64,000 nt of DNA from Peribacillus glennii (GTDB lineage: Bacteria; Bacillota; Bacilli; Bacillales; DSM-1321), in assembly GCF_003429105.1 (NCBI RefSeq), contig NZ_QVTD01000001.1:62001-126000 (forward strand), written 5' to 3'. The translations under genes were made by a program, and so were the position numbers. The first letter of the stretch is position 1, and each line of letters opens with the position of its first letter. Shown here in pieces: positions 42,721 to 51,308 of the stretch. The notes beneath the pieces were generated by a model. The model was not told the DNA's origin, did not search any database, and saw nothing but the letters and a program-made list of their open reading frames with translations.

Positions 42721-43159
42721 TTTTGAATAGCAACAATTTTATTGATTTTATTAAAATTTTGTAACTAATGAAATTCATTTACATACGGGCTAGGATATGA
42801 TGTCGGTAAAATTATTTTGTTTACCTGCTCTCTCTTAGTTTCCTCAATTGTCATAACGTTATTTCCAGGTCTGAACATTACCAATGCAATCGACTGTACA
42901 TGTGTGGTTTGGGCCTGACCCCTAACTGGTTATTCGCACAGCATGGAACAAAAGAAGATGATCTGTCCAATCGTCTAGCAGCATGTAATTTATATGAAAA
43001 CTGTACAATGAAATCAACACATTTTTCCATAATCACTCTAGGTTGAAAATATCTACATTGAAAAGGAACGCAGCGCTCCGTTTTTTCAAGGGGGGGCAGA
43101 CCCCTCATGACAATTTTTCTTGTTTACACCTATCTAACTGTGATTCAGGCTGGTAATTG
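42721..43159. other. Intergenic, no supported gene
   Basis: A 76-codon leftward ORF at 42878-43108 shows no ribosome-binding site or domain. A weak hairpin with T6 lies at 43067-43088. Nothing assignable. Confidence 0.35.
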
Positions 43160-43570
43160 TTCCTTATTGTTTGTGTTTGATATTTAAGATTTTTGACCTT
43201 GTCCGCTTGTCGCCCAGTGCCTGGAGTCTTCAGCCTTGGCGTTTCCACGTGACAGAAAGCCAAGGGCGATGTACGTCTGTCCCAACCCCCATTGACCGCT
43301 GTCTTCCATACTCATGCCCCCAAATAAAGAAGCCAGATTTGCGACCTCTTCTTCTTTTTCCCTCAGGCGGTAAACCGGGATTGAACAGTATCGGGCAAAT
43401 TGGCAACTGATAACTGTACAAGGATTAGGATATGAAAGTGTTCCAGTCCTGGGTTTCGACCAGGATAAGGTGAAGGGAATCCTTGCCTTCCGGAACATGT
43501 AAAATTTGCTGCGATGGTTCCCATCGGCCGCGCTGCCGGTGGGTTTACCCTCATCACCGTTATGGATTAG
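43160..43570 (+). pseudogene. Nitroreductase-family protein, decayed
   Basis: Rightward frames give RLSPSAWSLQPWRFHVTES, matching the nitroreductase FMN-binding motif APSxxNxQPWRF, then after frameshifts TVQGLGYESVPVLGFDQDKV and KGILAFRNM, then KFAAMVPIGRAAGG, matching the C-terminal GYxSxPxxGFDxxxV and VPIGxA motifs. Several frameshifts and stops, and no N-terminal part. Two leftward ORFs over this region are shadows. Confidence 0.6.
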
Positions 43571-43618
43571 ATAAGATTGTAACCTATCACTGAAATTTAA
43601 GGTTCATGCAGCTAAAAG

Positions 43619-43641
43619 AGGGGATGGCTTAGCCATCCCCT
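43619..43641 (-). terminator. Hairpin terminator after the first OsmC gene
   Basis: AGGGGATGGC (43619-43628) and GCCATCCCCT (43632-43641), followed leftwards by CTTTTAG. It begins 14 bp after the stop codon. Confidence 0.75.
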
Positions 43642-43654
43642 ATCTTCAAAGTAA

Positions 43655-44080
43655 TCATATATCTTTCTCGCCTTCGACTCCATTAAGAGAATAGCTCACT
43701 GAAATTTCTGCATTCAATGACTGTGAAACCGAGCAGTACTTATCTTTTGATAACTGAATCGCCCTGATGACTTTATCTTCAGGCAGCTCACCTTCCAGAG
43801 CGTAATGAATGTGCACATCGGTAAATCTTTTCGGATGGTCTTCAGCCCTTATCCCTTGAACCTCCATATGAAAAGAGGCAGGGTTCAAACGCATCTTTTG
43901 CAAAATAAGAATAATATCGATCCCTGTACAGCCTGCGACTGCATGTAAAAGCAATTCTGTGGGTCTTGCCCCACTGTTTTGGCCGCCTGCTTCTTCTGCT
44001 GCATCCATTGTAATTTGATGCCCTGAAGGTGTGATACCGGAAAAAGCAAGGTCCCCAGTCCATTTTACCGTCGTTTTCAC
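43655..44080 (-). CDS. OsmC family protein
   Basis: A 141-residue OsmC/Ohr-fold protein: MKTTVKWTGDLAFSG, GARPTELLLHAVAGCTGID with the peroxidatic-type Cys in the AGCTGID context, and KDKYCSVSQSLN with a second conserved Cys. Such proteins reduce organic hydroperoxides with two Cys. It follows another OsmC-family gene, each with its own terminator. Confidence 0.88.
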   Translation of the reverse strand: MKTTVKWTGDLAFSGITPSGHQITMDAAEEAGGQNSGARPTELLLHAVAGCTGIDIILILQKMRLNPASFHMEVQGIRAEDHPKRFTDVHIHYALEGELPEDKVIRAIQLSKDKYCSVSQSLNAEISVSYSLNGVEGEKDI

Positions 44081-44160
44081 ACTGATCCATTCCTTCCTAT
44101 TCGATATCCTTTAATATGAACCGCCTTTTATTGCGGTATTTTCTACGTTTATTTTTTTAT

Positions 44161-44204
44161 AAAAAAGGCAGACCCGCCAATGATAATCATCTAGTGTCTG
44201 CCTT
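44161..44204 (-). terminator. Rho-independent terminator after the second OsmC gene
   Basis: AAGGCAGAC (44165-44173) and GTCTGCCTT (44196-44204) with a leftward TTTTTTAT tail. Confidence 0.8.
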
Positions 44205-44218
44205 CTGTTCATTGTCTT

Positions 44219-44659
44219 TTATGCTTTTGACCATTTTGTTTCAATTGGAATGCCTGCCGCTTCAAGGGTAGCATAGATTGGACATCTGGAATCGGTGATT
44301 CTTTGCAACTCATTGATACGTTGCTGCGGTTCGCTTGTTTTCACTGTTGCGGCAATCGTTACGCTCTGAAAATATGGCTTAACATTCGGATCACCCATGA
44401 ATCCACGGCGGTCCAATACCGCCTTGATATCAAATTCTATTCCTTGCAGGTCGAACTCCATTTCTTTCGCCACAACATTGGCGACGATGTTTTCGCATCC
44501 TGAAAGTGCACTTAGTAGTGTTTGCAGCGGATTGGGACCTGAATCCTGGCCGCCCATTACAGGCGGTTCATCTATGGTAAGTGTGTGCTTACCCGCCTTA
44601 GTGATGGTTTGTAATCCCTTTGAAGATCCGGTGACATGAAAATTTATGATATTTTCCAT
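44219..44659 (-). CDS. OsmC family protein (YhfA-like)
   Basis: A 146-residue OsmC-fold protein: GQDSGPNPLQTLLSALSGCE with the first conserved Cys, then ITDSRCPIYATLEAAGI with the second. The loop RRGFMGDPNVKPYFQ is typical of the YhfA/OsmC-like subgroup. Lies between the OsmC gene at 43655 and the Old Yellow Enzyme, forming a redox/electrophile-defence neighbourhood. Confidence 0.86.
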   Translation of the reverse strand: MENIINFHVTGSSKGLQTITKAGKHTLTIDEPPVMGGQDSGPNPLQTLLSALSGCENIVANVVAKEMEFDLQGIEFDIKAVLDRRGFMGDPNVKPYFQSVTIAATVKTSEPQQRINELQRITDSRCPIYATLEAAGIPIETKWSKA

Positions 44660-44757
44660 TTTTGCGTTCCTCCTAGTTTAGGCTGTTAAGCTTTGACCGC
44701 ATCACACTCATTGTTTACCATTAACGGTTATATATTCCCATTTTTAGGAGATCGTTC

Positions 44758-45879
44758 TTAAACCCCTGGGAACCATCCAGGTGTATTCACGATAGCTTGC
44801 CACAGCGGATCTGGTATGACAAGCTGCTGCTGGGCATCCTTATCTATTTTTGTTTTGATTTCCGATTCCCTGCCTTGCTCCACCTTCTCCACCCAGTCCG
44901 GATCAATGATGATTTCACGGCCCAATGCCAAAAGAGGTACTCCGGTTTCAAACGCTTTTATTGCATCATCTGCTGTAAGGATTGAGCCCACTCCTATTAC
45001 CGGAACACGCTCTCCTGCCTTTTCGAGGATCAGTTCGATACGCGGACGCTTATCTTCTACACCTCGTCTTGGGACAGACCAGAAATCCTGCAGTGAAACA
45101 TGGAGGTAATCAAGACCCTTATCTGCCAGAGCATCGACAAATGTTAAGGTATCTGCCATCGTAATGCCTGGTGTTTCAGGCTCCTCCGGTGAAAATCTGT
45201 ATCCAACGATGAACGGTTCTTTTGCATGCTCTGAAACTGCCTTCTTCACTTCATCAATAATTGCCATCGGAAATTTCATGCGTTTTTCCAGGCTGCCGCC
45301 CCACTCGTCTTCGCGAATATTGGAATGCGGCGAGAAAAATTGTTGAATCAGATACCCGTTCGCCCCGTGAATTTCAACACCGTCATATCCTGCCTTAATG
45401 GCACGGCGTGTTGCTTCTCCAAAGTCATGGATAATCGATTCGATCTCAGCCTCGGCCAGGGCCCGGGGAACAGTTTGTCCTTCTCCCTCCGGAGCCACGG
45501 CGCTGGCACTGACAGTTTCGCCATTCGGCACAAGCTCTGGCGGACACATACGGCCGCCGTGGAAGATTTGCAGGATCGCTTTTGCTCCTTCTTCCTTAAT
45601 GGATGTGGCCAATTGCCTTAAACTTGGTATCAGCTCGTCCCGGTCAGCACCGAATTCACCATGGAATCCTTTGCCGTTTTCAGTTACATATGTACAGGCT
45701 GTTATGACCATTCCGACTCCCCTTGAACGGCGTACATAATAGTTAACTTCGTCCTTAGTAACCGTTCCGTCAGGATTTGAAGAAAAATTCGTCATAGGTG
45801 CCATAACCAGGCGATTTTTCAATTGAATGCCTTTGCGCAAAGAAATGTTGTCAAATAATGGTGCATACTTCTTATTCAT
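44758..45879 (-). CDS. NADH:flavin oxidoreductase (Old Yellow Enzyme family)
   Basis: A 373-residue FMN-dependent TIM barrel. Landmarks: RLVMAPMTNFSS, ILQIFHGGRM, YDGVEIHGANGYLIQQFFSP and DEWGGSLEKRMKFP, GVGSI and ALGREIIIDPDW for phosphate binding. OYE-like enzymes reduce activated C=C bonds or nitro groups. Downstream, after a 98-bp gap, comes an OsmC gene; the ABM gene precedes it. Physiological substrate unknown. Confidence 0.93.
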   Translation of the reverse strand: MNKKYAPLFDNISLRKGIQLKNRLVMAPMTNFSSNPDGTVTKDEVNYYVRRSRGVGMVITACTYVTENGKGFHGEFGADRDELIPSLRQLATSIKEEGAKAILQIFHGGRMCPPELVPNGETVSASAVAPEGEGQTVPRALAEAEIESIIHDFGEATRRAIKAGYDGVEIHGANGYLIQQFFSPHSNIREDEWGGSLEKRMKFPMAIIDEVKKAVSEHAKEPFIVGYRFSPEEPETPGITMADTLTFVDALADKGLDYLHVSLQDFWSVPRRGVEDKRPRIELILEKAGERVPVIGVGSILTADDAIKAFETGVPLLALGREIIIDPDWVEKVEQGRESEIKTKIDKDAQQQLVIPDPLWQAIVNTPGWFPGV

Positions 45880-45951
45880 TATGTAAATCCCTCCAGATAG
45901 TAATAACGGTAATCAACAATAAAAACCTGAATCGCTCTTTAAAAGCAAAGG

Positions 45952-46245
45952 TTAGAGTTTTTCTGTTGCCAAATACTTTTCTACACGTACAGGTTCAAGC
46001 AAGAATGGTTGCAGGTTTTTCACAAACAATTTAAAATGCTCAGTTTCCTCATGTGACACAATTGCTTCTGCGTCTTTCCATACCTCTAAAAAAACAAACT
46101 CATTGTCACGGCCGCTATCCTCCAATAATTGATAGCTAATATTTCCTTCTTCACCCCTTGAATGTAAAACTACTTGTTTCGAATGTTCAAGAAAAGCTTC
46201 CCGTTGACTTGGATCAACCGTAAAAAAGGCATGAATGATAATCAA
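45952..46245 (-). CDS. ABM-domain (YgiN-like) protein
   Basis: A 97-residue protein from TTG 46245, which follows GAGGAGAGG; the longer frame from 46278 begins inside that site. It has the ferredoxin-like antibiotic biosynthesis monooxygenase fold: IIIHAFFTVDPSQREAFLEH, EGNISYQLLEDSG and FVFLEVWKDAEAI. Such proteins act as cofactor-free oxygenases or quinol oxidases. It probably belongs with the adjacent OYE gene. Confidence 0.8.
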   Translation of the reverse strand: MIIIHAFFTVDPSQREAFLEHSKQVVLHSRGEEGNISYQLLEDSGRDNEFVFLEVWKDAEAIVSHEETEHFKLFVKNLQPFLLEPVRVEKYLATEKL

Positions 46246-46390
46246 GTTCGTTCCTCTCCTCTTTTCACAAATATTCATTATATTTTTCTTTCCCTTAAAG
46301 GTTAATGGAAACCCTCAAACATTAGCTAAAGGAAACCGTTAAGGATTCATGAAGGAGGATTTCCATCGGTATTTCATGGTCCCTGAACTA

Positions 46391-46786
46391 CTAGTGCCCT
46401 GTATCAAACTTTTCCATTTTAATGATATCAGCAGGATATACAATATTGATAGTGGACTCCTTCTTTGGTGCCTTCCGGAGTTCATTCAATTTAGCCGTTA
46501 ATTGGGTAAACCATTGTTCATCCTTGGTCAATAACGCAACGTCAATTAAGTCCAGCAGCTGTTGTTCATTCATTTTTTGTGATACAGACAGCTTTTCAAC
46601 TGATTTGTTTTGAAGGCTTATCGACTTTCCAATTATTCTTTCATTATCGCTTTCAATAACGAATACTTTTACTATTCCCTGTAAAACATCTACAGATTCG
46701 ATATATCCGGTCACCAATTCTCCTTCCTTGGACTTCCCCATGACCCAATCACTGGTTTCAAATTGATTTTTTCCGTTCATTGCCAT
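46391..46786 (-). CDS. IDEAL-domain protein
   Basis: A 131-residue protein. The N-terminal half (DWVMGKSKEGELVTGYIESV, then VKVFVIESDNERIIGKSI) looks like a small beta-barrel. The C-terminal part LLDLIDVALLTKDEQWFTQL matches the IDEAL motif of Bacillus proteins that bind other proteins (for example ComK-pathway and YpiB-like members). Function here unknown. Confidence 0.75.
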   Translation of the reverse strand: MAMNGKNQFETSDWVMGKSKEGELVTGYIESVDVLQGIVKVFVIESDNERIIGKSISLQNKSVEKLSVSQKMNEQQLLDLIDVALLTKDEQWFTQLTAKLNELRKAPKKESTINIVYPADIIKMEKFDTGH

Positions 46787-46847
46787 TGGTATTCACCATC
46801 CCAATAATTGTTATAAAAATAGTTACAGTTTATATAAACAAATAAAT

Positions 46848-47267
46848 TCAACGGGTTTGTTTAATTTTTTCTAAAACAGAACGTAACGTAATCTGATCCA
46901 GGTATTTCTCTAAATGACTTTCAGCATCACGGAAAACTTGGTCCATTACAGCCTGTGTCCCGGAAGAAATCGGACAAGCTTCTTCCGGATTTCCTGTACA
47001 CCAGTTTGGTTTTAAAGACCCGTAAGACACCGAGCGTAAAACTTGTGCCAATGTGGCTGTTTCCGGGTCGCATTCGAGGATGTACCCTCCCCCAATACCC
47101 TCCTTGGTCTTAACTAATCCATTTTTTCGCAAGCATCCCATAATTTTGCGGATTCTTGCCGGGTTTGTCGAAACATTTTTTGCAATCGTTTCGCTGCTGG
47201 CCATATGGTCGGGTAAATAGGCTAAATATATTAAACTGTGAACGGCTATCGTAAACTCACTATTCAC
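46848..47267 (-). CDS. Rrf2-family transcriptional regulator
   Basis: A 139-residue winged-helix protein: FTIAVHSLIYLAYLPDHMAS, the recognition segment STNPARIRKIMGCLRKNGLV, and KEGIGGGYIL of the wing. Two Cys (WCTGNPEEACPI) lie where some Rrf2 proteins sense redox or bind an Fe-S cluster, so it may control the neighbouring redox genes. A palindrome at 47295 just before the gene is its probable operator. Confidence 0.9.
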   Translation of the reverse strand: MNSEFTIAVHSLIYLAYLPDHMASSETIAKNVSTNPARIRKIMGCLRKNGLVKTKEGIGGGYILECDPETATLAQVLRSVSYGSLKPNWCTGNPEEACPISSGTQAVMDQVFRDAESHLEKYLDQITLRSVLEKIKQTR

Positions 47268-47294
47268 CAGGGTCTGATCCTCCTTCAGAAGATT

Positions 47295-47317
47295 ACTGTA
47301 ATATTATTATTTACAGT
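47295..47317. promoter_or_regulatory. Rrf2 operator candidate
   Basis: ACTGTAA (47295-47301) and TTACAGT (47311-47317) form a perfect inverted repeat with a 9-bp A/T spacer, 28 bp before the Rrf2 start. A single half TTACAGT lies at 46823 upstream of the IDEAL gene. Confidence 0.65.
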
Positions 47318-47515
47318 TTAGAAAGGCAACTAAAGTGCTCACCGGCATTTCGGGTGCCCCACACATTTTTAAGCGATAGAAACTATCAATCGTCAATTGC
47401 TTCCGAATAAGTTGATGATGTTGAAATTGGATAAACAGCTTTATCGGGGGGTTTTGGATTAATCGGAGGGGAAACTTATCACAATTAAATAAAAATTATA
47501 GGAACCGGAAGTATT

Positions 47516-47545
47516 AAAAAAATCCAGCAGACACACTGCTGGATT
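47516..47545 (-). terminator. Rho-independent terminator
   Basis: AATCCAGCAG (47521-47530) and CTGCTGGATT (47536-47545) followed leftwards by TTTTT. It lies downstream of the leftward ORF at 47623 and upstream of the Rrf2 gene. Confidence 0.8.
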
Positions 47546-47622
47546 GATCGTTTATGTATAATTTATTTCTATTTAGAGTTGAATAAATTGCAGGAAAATC
47601 ATTGTCTGCTTGCTTAACAATA

Positions 47623-47874
47623 TTAAGCATTATCTTTAACTTGTTGTATATAAAATAATTCCTTATAATCAGGCCATCTCATTTTACGTTTCAGATATTC
47701 ACGAAAGGAATAACAGTTTTTTTCTTCAGGTTGATTGTAAATGGACGAAACAAAATCTTGCAAACGAACATGAACCTTAAAATAATAATGATTGTTTTTT
47801 TCTAATACAGGGATTTCAGTCACTTTTACCATCTGTCCACCAACATTTTTGAATTCCAGCGTCTTATACAACAA
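47623..47874 (-). CDS. Hypothetical protein, 83 aa
   Basis: TTG start with a weak GAAGATGG upstream; an internal ATG follows 14 codons later. The product has LYKTLEFKNVGGQMVKVTE, YYFKVHVRLQDFV and YLKRKMRWPDYKELFYIQQV, a beta-strand-rich start and basic helix. No family recognised. The terminator placed properly downstream supports a real transcript. Confidence 0.5.
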   Translation of the reverse strand: MLYKTLEFKNVGGQMVKVTEIPVLEKNNHYYFKVHVRLQDFVSSIYNQPEEKNCYSFREYLKRKMRWPDYKELFYIQQVKDNA

Positions 47875-47972
47875 AATACCATCTTCTTTTTATCAGTTTT
47901 TTATATTATAACTCATTTCAATTTTGAAACGTCTAAATATTTTAAAAAAGCAGAAAAAAATGTTGAAGAAAA

Positions 47973-48001
47973 AACCAGACTCATGTTTTTAGAGTCCGGT
48001 T
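47973..48001 (-). terminator. Terminator of the carboxynorspermidine operon
   Basis: AACCAGACTC (47973-47982) and GAGTCCGGTT (47992-48001) with one mismatch, then TTTTTTCTTC leftwards, about 55 bp after the decarboxylase stop. Confidence 0.7.
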
Positions 48002-48053
48002 CAATTAAATGTATTTTCTGTTGGGCAGCATCCAGCCTGTTACAAAGATCTTT

Positions 48054-49181
48054 TTATGCCAGTCTCATCTTAAAATCTTGATAGCCAAATTCCCGAACGA
48101 CTTGACAATCACCATCTTTGTCTTGTACTGCAATGGCTGGCAATGGCATGCCGTTGAATGTGTTGGTTTTTACCATTGAGTAGATCGCCATATCTCCAAA
48201 AATCAACCTGTCGCCGCTCTTTAATGGCTCATCGAATGAATAATCTCCTATGACATCGCCTGTAAGGCAGGTTTGCCCGCCAAGCCGGTATGAAAATGGC
48301 TTCTGGCCGGCTTCGCCTGAACCAAGAAGTGGTGGACGATATGGCATTTCCAATACATCAGGCATATGACAGGTTGCCGAGGTGTCAAGAATGGCAATGT
48401 CCATTCCATTTTTATGGATATCAAGTACAGATGTGATCAGATAGCCTGCATTAAGCGCAATGGCTTCTCCTGGTTCAAGATATACTTCTAACCCGTATTT
48501 ATCCTGCATTCTCTTAATACAAGCTTCAAGTGTTGGGATATCATAATCTTCCCTTGTGATATGGTGACCACCGCCAAAGTTGATCCATTCCATTTGCGGC
48601 AGCCATTGTCCAAACCTTTCTTCCACTGCATTTAGAGTTGTCTCTAAATCGTCCGAGTTTTGCTGGCAAAGGGTATGGAAGTGCAGACCTGAGACTCCCT
48701 TAAGCAAATCTGGACGAATATCTTCCTGTTTTACACCGAATCTGGAACCTGGTGAACATGGATCATAGATTTCATGTCCAACTTGTGTGGAGCATTCAGG
48801 GTTGATGCGCAACCCTACTTTCCTCCCGGCTTGAAGAGCTTTATCTTTGAATTTTTCCAGCTGTGAGAAAGAATTAAAGATAATATGGTCACAGATGGAT
48901 ATAATTTCGTCGATCTCATCTTCACGATAGGCAGGGGCAAAGACATGATTTTCTTTGCCCATTTCCTCATAACCCAAGCGAGCTTCAAATATACCGCTCG
49001 CCGTTGTGCCACTCAAATATTTACCAATCAGGGGATACATGGTTGTCATGGAAAAAGCTTTTTGTGCCAACACAATCTTTGCTCCTGTACGCTGCATGAC
49101 GCCATTCAGGATTTTTAGATTTTTTTCGATGAGAGCTTCATCGACTACATAACAAGGTGTTGGCAATTCTTCAAACCGCAT
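48054..49181 (-). CDS. nspC: Carboxynorspermidine/carboxyspermidine decarboxylase
   Basis: ATG 49181 lies one base beyond the stop of the upstream gene; a 17-codon extension inside that gene is rejected. The 375-residue protein is a PLP-dependent fold-III decarboxylase: LAQKAFS with the PLP Lys41, CSPGSRFGV, HFHTLCQQNSD, NFGGGHH, EPGEAIAL, and DTSATCHMPDVLEMPYRP. It decarboxylates carboxy(nor)spermidine, the last step of the aspartate-semialdehyde-based polyamine route. Confidence 0.92.
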   Translation of the reverse strand: MRFEELPTPCYVVDEALIEKNLKILNGVMQRTGAKIVLAQKAFSMTTMYPLIGKYLSGTTASGIFEARLGYEEMGKENHVFAPAYREDEIDEIISICDHIIFNSFSQLEKFKDKALQAGRKVGLRINPECSTQVGHEIYDPCSPGSRFGVKQEDIRPDLLKGVSGLHFHTLCQQNSDDLETTLNAVEERFGQWLPQMEWINFGGGHHITREDYDIPTLEACIKRMQDKYGLEVYLEPGEAIALNAGYLITSVLDIHKNGMDIAILDTSATCHMPDVLEMPYRPPLLGSGEAGQKPFSYRLGGQTCLTGDVIGDYSFDEPLKSGDRLIFGDMAIYSMVKTNTFNGMPLPAIAVQDKDGDCQVVREFGYQDFKMRLA

Positions 49182-49182
49182 T

Positions 49183-50421
49183 TTAACGGACGAGCTCCAC
49201 TTCTTTTGTTTTTGCAGGCTCATCATCAACAAGCACTGGATTAAAGTCTTCTACCCATGGAAGTCCCCATTTGTTTAACTCTTCCATGAATGGATCCGGA
49301 TTAAATTCTTCAATATTGTATACGCCCGGTTTGTTCCACTTTCCAGTCAGAATCATTGCTGCTCCAATCATTGCAGGAACGCCTGTTGTATAAGAAACGG
49401 CTTGAGAACCAACTTCTGTATAGCATGCTTGGTGGTCACAAACATTGTATACATAGTACGTTTTATCTATGCCGTCTTTTTTTCCTCTGAAGATACAGCC
49501 AATGTTTGTTTTTCCAACTGTACGTGGTCCCAGGGTTGCTGGATCCGGTAAAACAGCCTTCAAGAATTGAAGCGGAATGATTTGTTGTCCTTCGAACTCA
49601 ATTGGTTCAATGGAAGTCATTCCTACATTTTCAAGGGCCCTTAGGTGAGTAAGATAGCTTTCGCCGAATGTCATGAAGAAACGGATGCGCTTAAGCCCTG
49701 GCATGTTTACAGCAAGAGATTCAAGCTCTTCATGGTAAAGCAAATACATATCCTTTTCGCCAACTTCAGGGAAGTTATAAACGCGTTTGATTTCCATTGG
49801 TTCCGTTTCGACCCATTCACCATTTTCCCAATATCTCCCGTTTGCAGAAACCTCGCGGATATTGATTTCAGGGTTGAAATTGGTTGCAAAAGGATAGCCA
49901 TGATCCCCGCCATTACAGTCAAGAATGTCGATATATTCAATTTCATCAAAATGATGTTTCAGCGCATAAGCAGAGAACACACCTGTTACACCTGGGTCAA
50001 ATCCACTGCCTAAAAGAGCTGTAATTCCGGCTTTTTCGAATCGTTCACGATAGTCCCACTGCCACTTGTATTCAAATTTTGCTGTATCTTCCGGCTCATA
50101 GTTTGCTGTATCCATATAGTGTGTTTTTGTTGCAAGACAAGCATCCATGATCGTTAAATCCTGGTAAGGCAATGCTAAGTTCATCACGATATCTGGTTTT
50201 ACTTCTTCAATTAAAGCAATCAGCTCGTCAACATTGTTTGCATCAACCTGTGCAGTCGTAATTTTTGTCTTGCCGCCGTCCAGTTTTGCTTTTAACTCAT
50301 CACATTTAGATTTTGTACGGCTCGCAATACAAATTTCTTCAAATACCTCACTGTTTTGAACACATTTATGGATGGCTACTGATGCCACACCGCCAGCCCC
50401 AATAATAAGTGCTTTTCCCAT
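49183..50421 (-). CDS. Carboxynorspermidine synthase (saccharopine dehydrogenase family)
   Basis: A 412-residue dehydrogenase with LIIGAGGVASVAIHKC at residues 5-20, CIASRTKSKCDEL, GSGFDPGVTGVFSAYALKHH, and YNVCDHQACYTEVGSQAVSY. It joins aspartate semialdehyde with putrescine or diaminopropane reductively to carboxy(nor)spermidine, the substrate of the decarboxylase encoded one base downstream. ATG follows AGGAGAT. The leader holds hairpins suggestive of attenuation. Confidence 0.92.
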   Translation of the reverse strand: MGKALIIGAGGVASVAIHKCVQNSEVFEEICIASRTKSKCDELKAKLDGGKTKITTAQVDANNVDELIALIEEVKPDIVMNLALPYQDLTIMDACLATKTHYMDTANYEPEDTAKFEYKWQWDYRERFEKAGITALLGSGFDPGVTGVFSAYALKHHFDEIEYIDILDCNGGDHGYPFATNFNPEINIREVSANGRYWENGEWVETEPMEIKRVYNFPEVGEKDMYLLYHEELESLAVNMPGLKRIRFFMTFGESYLTHLRALENVGMTSIEPIEFEGQQIIPLQFLKAVLPDPATLGPRTVGKTNIGCIFRGKKDGIDKTYYVYNVCDHQACYTEVGSQAVSYTTGVPAMIGAAMILTGKWNKPGVYNIEEFNPDPFMEELNKWGLPWVEDFNPVLVDDEPAKTKEVELVR

Positions 50422-50454
50422 TCTATTATCTCCTAACTATGTAGATTTTTTTAA

Positions 50455-50588
50455 GCAAAAAAGAATACCGTAACAACGGAGTATCTGCCACTTGCGCGTT
50501 TGCAGGAAAGGATGCCTTGTTGTAACTTCCTTAAAACAAAACAAAAAAAGCAAGTGCAAAAAACGCATAATCGCGCATCACACTTGCT
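50455..50588 (-). promoter_or_regulatory. Leader with two terminator-like hairpins before carboxynorspermidine synthase
   Basis: In leftward RNA order: AGCAAGTG (50588-50581) pairs with CACTTGCT (50556-50549), followed by TTTTTTT, a full intrinsic terminator. Further on, ATACTCCGT (50484-50476) pairs with ACGGTAT (50471-50465), followed by a T-rich run, about 35 bases before the start codon. Between them, GCAAACGCGCAAGTG (50503-50489) can pair with the GCGTTT...CACTTGC strand of the first terminator, so the two structures are mutually exclusive. This is the logic of an attenuator or riboswitch; I recognise no known class. Confidence 0.55.
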
Positions 50589-51222
50589 TTAGATATAATC
50601 ATCAATATTAAATAAGCACAGGTACTCCATAACAAAAGTAAAACCATAAAAATACTGGGAACTTTTGTAGGAAAGCTCTTTAATATTCGAATATATCAAT
50701 AATGGATCAGAGTCTATATAGCAAATAATTACTTTTTCCACTCTTATTGACCGTTTCACAAGTTGATGTGCAAATGCACTGGTTGTAAAGTAACCAACTT
50801 ATAAAATTTGAGCTTTTAACTCAATCAATAAGGCAACTAAAGTTGCCGATCGGCATTTGACCCGGCTGTCCGTATGGCCTTAACATCCCTAGTGGAAGTG
50901 GTCAAAAATTATCTGCATGGAAAGATCCAAATACTTCGAATAGCGGCTTTCCAAATTACGCATCTCCTATAATATCACATACATTATATATAGCAATAAA
51001 AAAATTTAAATTAATTCTTAAAAATATGACATAAGACACTTCAATGGCTTGTGAAAGCAGTTTCCAAAGTGGTGATGGCGTACCTGGTAATCTATAAAGG
51101 TTATTACATTAAATATCCTCGATAAGAAATGCTTGACTATTTAAAAAACCATTAATGAATATTCGCCATCTTAATTGGCTTTTTAAATTCATCCTATGCT
51201 TATCAAAAAAGTTCCGTTTAGA
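50589..51222. other. Intergenic, no gene seen
   Basis: Contains the promoter region of the polyamine operon and, at 50834-50860, a short sequence (GGCAACTAAAGTTGCC plus CGGCATT) that resembles one at 47326. A 60-codon ORF at 51109-51291 overlaps a terminator and is not supported. Confidence 0.4.
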
Positions 51223-51286
51223 AAAAAATGCTCCCTTTAAAGGAGTCAGATTTTTATTTTTCACCTGCCTTCCAAAAGGGGAGCAT
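51222..51286 (-). terminator. Terminator of the AAHS carrier operon
   Basis: ATGCTCCC (51228-51235) pairs with GGGAGCAT (51279-51286), outer arms of a long hairpin, then TTTTTTT leftwards. The carrier gene stops 22 bp before it. Confidence 0.6.
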
Positions 51287-51308
51287 ATCATATTAATATG
51301 AAGTGAAT

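Noticed and set aside
42878..43108. 76-codon leftward ORF
   Set aside because: No ribosome-binding site or domain; sequence quality resembles non-coding or decayed DNA.
43184..43498. 104-codon leftward ORF
   Set aside because: Antisense to the nitroreductase remnant, whose motifs are on the plus strand.
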